A stretch of 6,876 nucleotides of DNA from DATJPD01 sp036394195 (GTDB taxonomy: Bacteria; Pseudomonadota; Alphaproteobacteria; CACIAM-22H2): assembly GCA_036394195.1 (NCBI GenBank), contig DASWFO010000025.1:1-6876 (forward strand), in the 5' to 3' direction. The notes under the pieces are model-generated. The model was given only the letters and a program-made list of their open reading frames with translations, searched no databases and had not been told where the DNA came from. This document shows, in pieces, positions 1 through 6,062 of this stretch. Numbering within the stretch: the stretch's first letter is position 1; each line of letters begins with the position of its first letter. The translations under genes were made by a program, and so were the position numbers.

Positions 1-164
1 GCCGCCATACGCTCGAGCCAGAGCTTCGAATCCGGGTTCTTGAAGACGGCGCGGCGGCCGCCCCAGACGATCTCGTCGTCGGGCATGGGCGTGCGCATGC
101 TTGACGGGCAATTGGCTTCCAGCCACGCGCGCGTTTGCATCTGGAACGCATCGACGTCCTGCAC
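1..164 (-). CDS. Acyl-CoA dehydrogenase family protein, N-terminal fragment (runs off left edge)
   Basis: Reading the minus strand from a GTG at 164-162 gives 54 residues beginning MQDVDAFQMQTRAWLEAN and including MRTPMPDDEIVWGGRR, FKNPDSKLWLERMA. This closely matches, from memory, the N-terminus of FadE-like acyl-CoA dehydrogenases (helical Acyl-CoA_dh_N domain). Such cytoplasmic FAD enzymes oxidise acyl-CoA thioesters to the trans-2-enoyl-CoA in fatty acid or related acid catabolism. The start is supported by a good ribosome site, GGGAGGG in minus-strand sense (about 171-177), about 7 bases upstream, and by an in-frame TAG at 188-186 that rules out a longer protein. A shorter form from the ATG at codon 9 is possible but has no such site. 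The FAD-binding and catalytic parts lie outside the window, so substrate cannot be judged. It diverges from the hydrolase at 410, and the two may share a control region. Confidence 0.82.
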   Translation of the reverse strand, partial: MQDVDAFQMQTRAWLEANCPSSMRTPMPDDEIVWGGRRAVFKNPDSKLWLERMA

Positions 165-409
165 GGAAATCCCTCCCGCGCCCGCCTATTCGCGAGACGC
201 GCTGCGCGTTCTTTATAGCACGACGGGCGACCTCAACGGGACGAGTGCTTCGGCCGTCAGCACGAAACCGGCCACGAGCCAATAGGCGATACGCAAGTCG
301 CCAGCGGCCCAAAAGACGGCTCTTCTTTACAAGATTTATCTTTCATGCATTTATGAACGCGCCGGTTGCACCAAGCGCCCGGTAGAAACATTCGAGGGGA
401 GGAAAATCC
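165..409. promoter_or_regulatory. Divergent intergenic control region between acyl-CoA dehydrogenase and hydrolase
   Basis: This 245-base gap separates two divergent genes, so it must carry promoters in both directions. For the minus strand, a CTATAA (-10-like, 218-213) lies about 50 bases before the GTG start, but I see no convincing -35 at the right distance. The right part (about 321-356) is distinctly AT-richer than its surroundings and holds the candidate plus-strand promoter listed separately. Open frames crossing the gap have no ribosome site and no recognisable product. No clear operator dyad was found. Confidence 0.5.
326..354 (+). promoter_or_regulatory. Candidate sigma70-type promoter for the hydrolase gene
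   Basis: TTTACA (326-331) resembles a -35 box. It is followed after exactly 17 bases by ATTTAT (349-354), a weak -10 match with three of six positions. It sits in the only AT-rich patch of the intergenic region and would give a leader of about 50 bases before the ATG at 410. The -35 and spacing are good and the -10 is poor, so this is a suggestion only. Confidence 0.28.
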
Positions 410-1834
410 ATGACATGCGCCCGGACGGCGCCGGATACCCGGCGCCGGCTCAGAAGCTTTGGCCTTGCCACCTTGCTAATGACGGCGGTGCACTGGCCGG
501 CTGTCGCCGGCACCGTGCCGAACCCGATCGTCAGCGGCCCGATCGCCGTCCATGCAGCGCCGGGCGATCCGTCGCACGACTACCCGCAGCTTGCGAGCCA
601 GCTCAATCTCGCGAAGTTCGGCTATGTCGAGGAGGAATTCTTCTTCGAGGGCACCGCCAACCGGTACAACACGCCGACGCTGACGACTGGAAGCGTCCTC
701 GATAGCGGGCATCCCTACAAGACCCGCATGATCGTCCGCCGGCCGATGTTCAGCGGGCAGTTCAACGGCACGGTCCTCGTCGAATGGGTCAACGTCACCA
801 GCGGCTACAATTTCGACGCCATGTGGGAGCTGTCCTATGACCATCTGATGCGCGAGGGCTACGCCTATGTCGGCGTCTCCGCGCAACGCGTCGGCGTCCA
901 GCAGCCGCCCTACGGCCTTACCGCGTGGAGCCCCGTCCGCTATGGCACGCTCGACGTGACAGCGGGTGGAACAATCACGAATGATGCGCTGTCCTACGAC
1001 ATCTTCTCGCAGGCTTCCCAGGCGATTCGCAATCCCGTCGGCGTCGATCCGCTGGGCGGGCTCAAGGCGAAGCGCATCATCGCCGGCGGCGTCTCGCAGT
1101 CAGAGGGTCGTCTCGTCACCTACTACAATTCGATCCACCCGCTCGCAGGCGCCTACGACGCCTTCTTCCTGCATCTCGGCCTGGGCGGCAAGCTGCGCCA
1201 GGACATCCCGACCAAGCTGTTCAAGGTGAATACCGAGAACGATGTGCTGCTGCTCGGCGAGGCCGCCGCGCGCCAGCCGGACTCCGACACCCTCCACACC
1301 TGGGAGATCGCCGGCGCCTCGCATGTCGGCTACGACCTCATGCAGTTCCGCCTGCAGCTGGTGACCCGCGACGCGCTTGCCATCCCCAACACGACGGCCT
1401 GCACCAAGCCGGCGCTCAGCCACGTCCCGACCGAGCAGGTGATGAATGCCGTCTACGGTCACCTCGTGCGCTGGATGGACCAGGGCGTTACACCGCCCAC
1501 CGCGCCGCGCATCGAGCTGTCGTCGGTCACGCCGGCGACCGCGGTGCGCAACAGCTTCGGCAACGCGCTCGGCGGGATCCAGCTGGCGGAGCTCGCCGTG
1601 CCGACCGCAACCGATACCGGCCTCAACACCGGCCCGGTCTTCTGCATCCTCTACGGCTCGCACGAGCCGTTCGATGCCGCGACATTGGCAGCGCTCTATC
1701 CCAATCACGGCAAATACGTGTCGCAGGTGGATCGGGTCACCGCCGAGAATCTGGAGGATGGCTACATCGTGCCTTTCGACGCGATGAAGACCATTGTCGA
1801 GGCGGCGCGCTCAGATATCGGCAAGCATCACTGA
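410..1834 (+). CDS. Secreted/periplasmic alpha/beta hydrolase domain protein
   Basis: A 474-residue protein resembling the 'alpha/beta hydrolase domain' family (PF20091-like, recalled), whose members are mostly uncharacterised esterase-like enzymes of proteobacteria and actinobacteria. Residues 1-34 form an export signal: RRRLR at 11-15, a hydrophobic stretch 17-32, and a probable cleavage near AVA-G (31-34). The RRR start leaves Tat export possible, but no full Tat motif is present. The likely nucleophile is Ser229 in GVSQSEGR (227-234), matching the family's GxSQS elbow, where Ser replaces the second Gly of the classical GxSxG. Candidate triad partners are Glu276/Asp278 in VNTENDV and His305 in GASHVGYD. 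Cys331 and Cys412 could form a disulfide in the periplasm. The ATG is preceded by a strong GAGGGGAGG (394-402). The substrate is unknown. The divergent acyl-CoA dehydrogenase makes hydrolysis of an ester or lactone feeding acid catabolism plausible, but this is inference. Confidence 0.85.
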   Translation: MTCARTAPDTRRRLRSFGLATLLMTAVHWPAVAGTVPNPIVSGPIAVHAAPGDPSHDYPQLASQLNLAKFGYVEEEFFFEGTANRYNTPTLTTGSVLDSGHPYKTRMIVRRPMFSGQFNGTVLVEWVNVTSGYNFDAMWELSYDHLMREGYAYVGVSAQRVGVQQPPYGLTAWSPVRYGTLDVTAGGTITNDALSYDIFSQASQAIRNPVGVDPLGGLKAKRIIAGGVSQSEGRLVTYYNSIHPLAGAYDAFFLHLGLGGKLRQDIPTKLFKVNTENDVLLLGEAAARQPDSDTLHTWEIAGASHVGYDLMQFRLQLVTRDALAIPNTTACTKPALSHVPTEQVMNAVYGHLVRWMDQGVTPPTAPRIELSSVTPATAVRNSFGNALGGIQLAELAVPTATDTGLNTGPVFCILYGSHEPFDAATLAALYPNHGKYVSQVDRVTAENLEDGYIVPFDAMKTIVEAARSDIGKHH

Positions 1835-1847
1835 TCTTGCTGCTCCT

Positions 1848-1882
1848 GATCCGTGCCGTTGCTGAGGGTGGCGGCACGGATC
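1848..1882 (+). terminator. Stem-loop after the hydrolase gene (probable 3' end)
   Basis: GATCCGTGCCG (1848-1858) and CGGCACGGATC (1872-1882) are perfect 11-base complements around a 13-base loop, beginning 14 bases after the hydrolase stop. The position fits a transcript end. No T-run follows, so it is not a textbook intrinsic terminator. It may instead stabilise the 3' end against exonucleases or act with Rho. Confidence 0.55.
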
Positions 1883-2008
1883 GGGAGAGCATCACCGATC
1901 ATTCCTCGCCGGCCACCATGTCGGCCATGCGCGCACCTCGCCGGCCCATCGGTTGCTCGGGGTCGGTCGTGGTGTCGCGCGCGCGGAGTGATCGGCCGCT
2001 TCTCCTGG

Positions 2009-2026
2009 TTTCCGCCGCGGCGGAAA
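2009..2026. repeat. 18-bp perfect palindrome followed by an A-run
   Basis: TTTCCGCCGCGGCGGAAA reads identically on both strands with no spacer, and the A-run continues to 2029. Read from the minus strand the T-run precedes the hairpin, and on the plus strand the run is A not T, so it is not an intrinsic terminator in either direction. It could be a dimeric protein-binding site or a cruciform-prone sequence. Function is unknown. Confidence 0.6.
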
Positions 2027-2260
2027 AAAGGCCCCGCGTCGCCGCCCGCGGGGGCCCAGGTCTGGGGGAAGCACCATCTACGCCTATCCGCCCGCCCATC
2101 GCCTTGACCTCGGTCACGCCCGCCGAGAAATTGCCATCGGGCGAGCGCGGCCGCCGGGCCGTCCCCGTCCACGGCGCGCATTGAAACCGAGATGCCCCGA
2201 CTCGATCTCGGGCGGCTTCCTCCCACCTGCTAGGACCAAGCCTCACCGAAGGAGCATGAC

Positions 2261-2626
2261 ATGGCGCTTCATCTGGCGATCGCGCTTGCGGGCGCGACGT
2301 TGATCGGGTCCCCCGAGTCCGGCGGGACACTGCCGCCGGGCGACATTCCCGCCACCAAGGCGGAGACATTCGCCGCCTCGGCCGGCCAAGTGCTCGGCGC
2401 GGCATCGGCCTGCGACGAGATCGAGAAGGGCCGCCTCGATGCTGCCGCGCAGAAGGTCGGCGAGGCCGTGCAGGGCGAGGTCGGCGACAATGACGAGATG
2501 ACCAGCGCCCACGACATGTTCGTCGAGGCTGTCGCCGACGGCAGGCGCTCGGTGACGAGCGGGAACACGGACTGCGAAGCCGCCGCCGCCCAACTGGCCG
2601 ATCTCGAGCGCGCGGTACAGCATTAA
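2261..2626 (+). CDS. Small hypothetical protein, probably exported, with two cysteines
   Basis: A 121-residue protein that I do not recognise as a named family. Residues 1-18 are hydrophobic (ALHLAIALAGATLIG) and could be a short signal peptide, though without the usual positive N-terminus. If it is one, the mature protein would start in the Ser/Gly/Pro-rich stretch 17-29. The rest (about 31-120) is Ala/Glu/Asp-rich and predicted helical. Cys51 (ASACDEIEKGRLDAAAQ) and Cys105 (GNTDCEAAAAQLADLE) each begin a similar helix and could pair in a disulfide joining a two-helix bundle. The predicted charge is clearly acidic. The start is supported by AAGGAG (2249-2254), six bases before the ATG. Third codon positions are strongly G/C, as in real genes nearby. 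It lies 143 bases before the coiled-coil membrane gene and may or may not be co-transcribed with it. Confidence 0.7.
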   Translation: MALHLAIALAGATLIGSPESGGTLPPGDIPATKAETFAASAGQVLGAASACDEIEKGRLDAAAQKVGEAVQGEVGDNDEMTSAHDMFVEAVADGRRSVTSGNTDCEAAAAQLADLERAVQH

Positions 2627-2696
2627 CGGCAGCTGCGGACGGTCCCCGGCTGCTGAGTCCTTATTCCCGGCGGCGCGTCGTCGCGCTTGGCGGGCA

Positions 2697-2724
2697 GAAA
2701 CGATTGCTGCGCGCGAAACGATTG
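2697..2724. repeat. Direct repeat GAAACGATTG, possible operator upstream of the coiled-coil gene
   Basis: GAAACGATTG occurs at 2697-2706 and exactly again at 2715-2724, 18 bases apart centre to centre. The second copy runs directly into TTGATTAACC. Both copies lie 46-73 bases before the ATG at 2770, in an AT-richer patch where a promoter is expected. Two identical 10-mers here by chance are unlikely, so a regulator-binding pair is plausible. TTAACC resembles half of a CtrA site, but the second half is absent. Confidence 0.4.
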
Positions 2725-2769
2725 ATTAACCACGGCTGGCCATAGTCGAAAAAAGGCTTAAGGTAGGCC

Positions 2770-3465
2770 ATGGTTCCCGATACTGGCACGGCGGAGACCG
2801 CGCGCGCCCCTCGCTCGACCGGCGCGGAGGGCGGGCGTGCGCCTGTGCCCGCCGGCAGCGGCCGGCCGGCCGGCGAGGCGATGGCGCGGATCGGCCGGCT
2901 GGTCGCGACGATCAAGGCCGAGCGTCATGCCGACCGCGTCGTCCAGCCGATCGTCGAGAGCGGCGAGCGTGACCAACTTGTCGCTTTGCTGCGTCGCTTT
3001 GTCGTCGCGCGCGAGCAGGAGCGGCTGGAGTGGGAGGAGACGCTGCGTCAGATGCAGGCAGAGCTTTCCGAGGCGCTGGCGGCGGCGCAAGCGGCGCAGC
3101 AGCGTCATGAGCAAGCGGCGAGCCGGCATCAGCGCGACCTGGCCGATCTCGAGCTGCTGCATGAACACCAGCGCTCGATCTGGAACCTCGACCGGCGGCG
3201 CCTGGAGATCACCATCGACGGGCTCGAGAATGCGCGCACCATGAAGGGGCGCCGCAAGCGTGCCCAGCTCGCCGCCAGTGTCGCCGCCCTTCTGTGCGCC
3301 GGCATGATCGGGCTCGCGCTCGCCGGTAATGGCGCACCGGGCGATGCAGGGGGCGCGCCGCGCCGCGTCATCGAGAGCATTCGCTCCCTGTCGCTGACGA
3401 ATCTCTCCTGCCTGATCGGCTGCGAGCGCGTGCCGGAACCGGCGCTGCAGCAGGGGCGGCTGTAA
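2770..3465 (+). CDS. Single-pass membrane protein with a cytoplasmic coiled coil (hypothetical)
   Basis: A 231-residue protein of unknown function. Residues 1-37 are a Pro/Ala/Gly-rich low-complexity segment. Residues 39-155 are charged and helical with heptad-like Leu/Ala spacing, strongest at about 68-150 (LEWEETLRQMQAELSEAL, then LADLELLHEHQ), predicting a coiled coil. KGRRKR (159-164) precedes a membrane span at about 166-186 (QLAASVAALLCAGMIGLAL). By the positive-inside rule the coiled coil is cytoplasmic and the C-terminal 45 residues, including Cys214 and Cys218 in SLSCLIGCERV, are periplasmic; the CxxxC pair could be a disulfide. The start has an AAGG/AGG ribosome site (2760-2767). 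The alternative ATG at codon 38 (2881), preceded by GCGAGG, would remove only the low-complexity segment and cannot be excluded. The topology suggests a scaffold or partner protein of an envelope complex, but nothing nearby names it. Confidence 0.72.
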   Translation: MVPDTGTAETARAPRSTGAEGGRAPVPAGSGRPAGEAMARIGRLVATIKAERHADRVVQPIVESGERDQLVALLRRFVVAREQERLEWEETLRQMQAELSEALAAAQAAQQRHEQAASRHQRDLADLELLHEHQRSIWNLDRRRLEITIDGLENARTMKGRRKRAQLAASVAALLCAGMIGLALAGNGAPGDAGGAPRRVIESIRSLSLTNLSCLIGCERVPEPALQQGRL

Positions 3466-3510
3466 ACCCGGCGCGAACCGCACGCTTAGTCTAGTCAAGC
3501 GGCGGTCGCA

Positions 3511-3621
3511 ACCCTCACCCTCCCGTCGCTCGGCGACGGGTCCCTCCCTCTTCCGTGAACAGAAGAGGGGCTATGGCCACGGACCGAAGGACCCCTCTCC
3601 CGCTTGCGGGACGGTGAGGGC
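3511..3621. repeat. Palindromic intergenic repeat element (about 110 bp, BIME/MITE-like)
   Basis: The outer ends are inverted repeats: 3512-3525 (CCCTCACCCTCCCG) matches the reverse complement of 3607-3620 at 13 of 14 bases. Inside are three nested hairpins: CCCGTCGC/GCGACGGG (3522-3540, loop TCG), CCCTCTTC/GAAGAGGG (3546-3569, 8-base loop), and CCCGC/GCGGG (3599-3610, loop TT). This layout and the CCCTCACCC...GGTGAGGG ends match, from memory, a repeat class found in many copies between genes of rhizobia and sphingomonads. It begins 45 bases after the stop of the coiled-coil gene, so it could also end or protect that transcript. It encodes no protein. Confidence 0.75.
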
Positions 3622-3638
3622 GCGCGCCGGGCGGCAAG

Positions 3639-3657
3639 TGCTACAGGTTGCTACAGG
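3639..3657. repeat. Tandem 9-mer TGCTACAGG x2
   Basis: TGCTACAGG occurs at 3639-3647 and 3649-3657, a period of 10 bases, just outside the palindromic element. A 10-base period puts both copies on the same DNA face, so a binding site is possible. It may equally be debris from repeat insertion. Confidence 0.35.
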
Positions 3658-4240
3658 CGGCGCGGTGGGGTAGCGCGGGCGATATCACCGAAAGCGTGCG
3701 GAAGCCGGGGAAAACGCGGCGATTGTGCCACGTGAAACCTACAGATGCGCTTCCGAGTGGACCATTCCGGCCGGGGATTCGCTACCGCAGCGGATGATGA
3801 GATCACCATTTGCTGGACCATAGACGAACCACGAGGGCGACAGCGCTGCTACCTGGCCGCACCCACTGCTGGCACGCGCGACATCGCTGCAATATGGGGT
3901 GACCGCACGGACGGCGGTTTCGACGACGCAAGAGGCCCGCCGGCGACACCCGCGCGTCGATGGCGGCGGCAGTGCCGCCGCTCGACCCCCGGGATCACGT
4001 CTCAGCGTAGGGTTCTTGGTCCTTACGAGGAAGTTGCGGGGACGTAGACGAGGCGGGGCGCGACGCGAGGGTCGGTCTTAGGCGGGAACGCGGCGCCGGC
4101 CACGCGTCGAAAACCATGCGCCGCCCCCTTGTCAGCCGCCGTTCCGATCTCAGGTTTATGGGGCGTTCGCCCGCATCGCCATCGTCCGGGTTTCCCTGTA
4201 CTTCGCGTCGCGATCCTGCATGGCCGGTCCAGGGAGGGCT

Positions 4241-4277
4241 GTCACAATGTTGACTTTTTCGCCATAGTTCATAGTTC
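4241..4277 (+). promoter_or_regulatory. Candidate promoter and dyad upstream of the PepM fusion gene
   Basis: TTGACT (4250-4255) is a good -35. A weak -10, TAGTTC (4272-4277), lies 16 bases downstream. GTCA-N6-TGAC (4241-4254) forms a dyad overlapping the -35, and CATAGTT is tandemly repeated at 4263-4276 in the spacer and -10. The patch stands out as AT-rich against its surroundings and would give a leader of about 110 bases. The -35 and position are persuasive, but the -10 and regulator are guesses. Confidence 0.33.
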
Positions 4278-4393
4278 TGCTGATAGTGACGCCCCCGCGG
4301 CCTCTCTACCATCGAGCGCGGGGTGATCCTGTAGGGCCGAAACATCCGACTCACGATTTTGGTCCCACCCGAAGGCAGCGCGCGAGGCGATAG

Positions 4394-6052
4394 ATGGTCA
4401 GCTCCCCCTTAAAGCCGACGACCCGGGATCGGGCGGCGGATCGTCGGCAGCGCGGCAGGGCGGCCGCGCTTCGCGCCGAGATCTACTCTCCCTTCATGAC
4501 GTTCCTCATGGAGGCGCATAGCGGCCTTTCCGCGAAGATCGTCGAAGAGGCCGGCTTTCCCGGCATATGGGCGTCGGGTCTGTCGGTCTCCGCCAGTCTC
4601 GGCCTGCGCGACAGCAACGAAGCCTCCTGGACTCAGGTGCTCGAAGTGCTGGAGTACATGGCCGAATCGACGGAATTGCCGATCCTCGTCGACGGCGATA
4701 CCGGCTATGGCAATTTCAACAACGTGCGACGGCTCGTGCGCAAGCTGTGCGAGCGCCGGGTCGCCGGCGTCTGCATCGAGGACAAGCTCTTCCCGAAGAC
4801 CAACTCGTTCGTCGGCGAGCGACAGCCTCTCGCCGCGATCGAGGAGTTCTCCGGGCGCATCAAGGCGGGAAAGGACAGCCAGAGCGATGATGATTTCGTC
4901 ATCGTCGCGCGCACCGAGGCGCTCATCTCCGGGCACGGGCTGGACGAGGCGTTGCTGCGCGCCGAGGCCTATCACGCCGCCGGCGCCGACGCCATCCTGA
5001 TCCATTCCAAGCAGAAAACGGCGAGCGAGATCCTGGCCTTCGCCGAGCGCTGGCAGAACCGCTGCCCGTTGCTTATCGTGCCCACCACCTATCACTCGAC
5101 GCCGACGTCGCTGTTCCGCCAGGCGGGCATCTCCACCGTCATCTGGGCGAACCACAATTTGCGCGCGGCGATCACCGCGATGCGCGACACCAGCCGCCGC
5201 ATCTGGGAGGACGAATCCCTGCGCGAGGTGGAAGGCCGGGTGGCCAGCGTCCAAGACATCTTCCGCCTCGTCGGCAACGCCGAATTGGAAGCGGCCGAAC
5301 GGCGTTACCTCCCCGGACGGGCAACTGCCTCGGCGGTCATCCTCGCCGCCTCGCGCGGCGATCTCGGCGATCTCACGCGCGATCAGCCCAAATGCATGAT
5401 CGACGTGCGCGGGCAGTCGCTGCTCGAGCGACTCGTCTCGCTTCTTTCAGATAGCGGGATCCGCTCCATCACCGTCGTCCGCGGCTATCACAAGGAGGCG
5501 ATCGCTCTCAACGGCGTTGCTACCGTCGACAACGACCGTTACGCCGAGACGGGCGAAGTCTATTCGCTCGCCTGCGCGCGCCCGCAGCTCGATGGCGAGA
5601 CCATCGTCGTCTACGGCGACATCCTGTTCCGCCGCTACATTCTCGACGGGCTGCTGGCGACCGATGGCGATATCGTCGTCGCGGTCGATGCGCTCGGCGC
5701 TCTGGCGGGCGCGCGCGCGACACCGCGCGACCTGGTCGCGGCCGAGCGGTCGTTCTCCGGCAACTACCTCGACGATGCGCCGGTCCACCTGCGCGCCGTC
5801 GCTCAGGACCTGGCGACCGCGGAGACCACCGGTGAATGGATCGGCCTGGCGCGCTTCACGGCGCAAGGGGCCGCATGGCTGCGCGAAGAGCTGGACCTCA
5901 TCGAAGCCGAAGGCAAGCTCGACAGCATGGACATGCCGCTGCTGATCACGCGCCTGGCGGCCAAGCGCCCCGTCCTCGTGCATTACATCACCGGCCATTG
6001 GCTGGACGTCGACACGCTCGAAGACCTTTCGAACGCGCGCAATTTCACGTGA
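4394..6052 (+). CDS. pepM: Phosphoenolpyruvate mutase fused to a PntC-like nucleotidyltransferase
   Basis: A 552-residue two-domain cytoplasmic enzyme. Residues about 28-305 are PEP mutase of the isocitrate lyase/PEP mutase superfamily, converting PEP to phosphonopyruvate and making the C-P bond. The diagnostic EDKLFPKTNS is at 129-138. By recalled comparison with the Mytilus edulis enzyme, Asp73 (LRDSNEASW), Asp100/Asp102 (VDGDTGYGN), Asn137, Arg173 (VARTEA) and His204 (IHSK) match its Mg and substrate residues, so it should be active. Residues about 313-552 are a nucleotidyltransferase with a diverged loop, LAASRGDLGDLTRDQPKCM (317-335), where Lys333 is the PK lysine. It also has GEVYSLA (387-393), metal Asp409 in YGDI, and Asp538/Asp540 in WLDVD. 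This resembles CTP:2-aminoethylphosphonate cytidylyltransferase (PntC), predicting CMP-AEP formation. No transaminase domain is present. Residues 1-27 are an Arg-rich extension. GAGG (4384-4387) supports the ATG. Mutase identity is very likely; nucleotide and substrate of the second domain are inferred. Confidence 0.93.
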   Translation: MVSSPLKPTTRDRAADRRQRGRAAALRAEIYSPFMTFLMEAHSGLSAKIVEEAGFPGIWASGLSVSASLGLRDSNEASWTQVLEVLEYMAESTELPILVDGDTGYGNFNNVRRLVRKLCERRVAGVCIEDKLFPKTNSFVGERQPLAAIEEFSGRIKAGKDSQSDDDFVIVARTEALISGHGLDEALLRAEAYHAAGADAILIHSKQKTASEILAFAERWQNRCPLLIVPTTYHSTPTSLFRQAGISTVIWANHNLRAAITAMRDTSRRIWEDESLREVEGRVASVQDIFRLVGNAELEAAERRYLPGRATASAVILAASRGDLGDLTRDQPKCMIDVRGQSLLERLVSLLSDSGIRSITVVRGYHKEAIALNGVATVDNDRYAETGEVYSLACARPQLDGETIVVYGDILFRRYILDGLLATDGDIVVAVDALGALAGARATPRDLVAAERSFSGNYLDDAPVHLRAVAQDLATAETTGEWIGLARFTAQGAAWLREELDLIEAEGKLDSMDMPLLITRLAAKRPVLVHYITGHWLDVDTLEDLSNARNFT

Positions 6053-6062
6053 CGCATCGCCG

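Larger units (their letters stand above)
1835..2260. other. Gene-poor region between hydrolase and the small two-Cys protein
   Basis: No convincing gene lies in these 426 bases. Open frames on both strands lack ribosome sites and give arginine/proline-rich products typical of chance reading in high-GC DNA. It contains the stem-loop after the hydrolase (1848-1882), an 11-base direct repeat CCTCGCCGGCC at 1904-1914 and 1936-1946, and an 18-base palindrome at 2009-2026. On the minus strand, one frame ending at a TGA at about 1899-1901 has G/C-biased third positions over its last 28 codons or so (ending ARMADMVAGEE). This could be a decayed coding remnant but is not recognisable. The promoter of the gene at 2261 is presumably near the right end, but I see no good -35/-10 pair. 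Confidence 0.5.
3466..4393. other. 928-bp gene-poor region upstream of the phosphonate operon
   Basis: Apart from the repeats listed separately, I see no gene I can support. The longest plus frame (3745-4047, 100 codons) has no ribosome site, mixed third-position bases and an unrecognisable product. A minus frame (3995-4354) is similar. A strong hairpin, GCGGCGGCA/TGCCGCCGC, lies at 3963-3981 without a T-run. The part from about 3700 to 4390 is more mixed in base composition than the flanking genes. It may hold decayed coding sequence, a long operon leader or an insertion boundary. The right end carries the AT-richer promoter candidate for the PepM fusion gene. Confidence 0.55.

Noticed and set aside
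2009..2030. Palindrome plus A-run as an intrinsic terminator
   Set aside because: The run is A on the plus strand after the stem, and on the minus strand the T-run comes before the stem, so neither direction gives stem followed by T-run.
2715..2730. CtrA binding site at TTAACC
   Set aside because: The TTAA-N7-TTAA pattern is not met: the upstream tetramer at 2715-2718 is GAAA, so only a half-site is present.
2758..3498. 246-codon minus-strand open frame
   Set aside because: Longer than the coiled-coil gene it opposes, so it was considered. The plus strand has a ribosome site, a clean membrane span and heptad pattern, while the minus product is Arg/Leu-rich with no coherent domain.
3511..3621. 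CRISPR or intact insertion sequence
   Set aside because: There are no regularly spaced identical repeats and no transposase. The structure is one set of nested inverted repeats.
3745..4047. 100-codon plus-strand open frame beginning MRFRVDHSGRGF
   Set aside because: No ribosome site before the ATG, third codon positions far less G/C-biased than the real genes here, and no recognisable motif. Kept only as a note on the gene-poor region.
3995..4354. 119-codon minus-strand open frame
   Set aside because: The product is Arg/Pro-rich with no motif or ribosome site. It overlaps the candidate PepM promoter and is likely chance in high-GC DNA.
4409..5254. 281-codon minus-strand open frame
   Set aside because: Lies entirely opposite the PEP mutase domain, whose catalytic residues are all conserved. 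It is a reverse-strand shadow.
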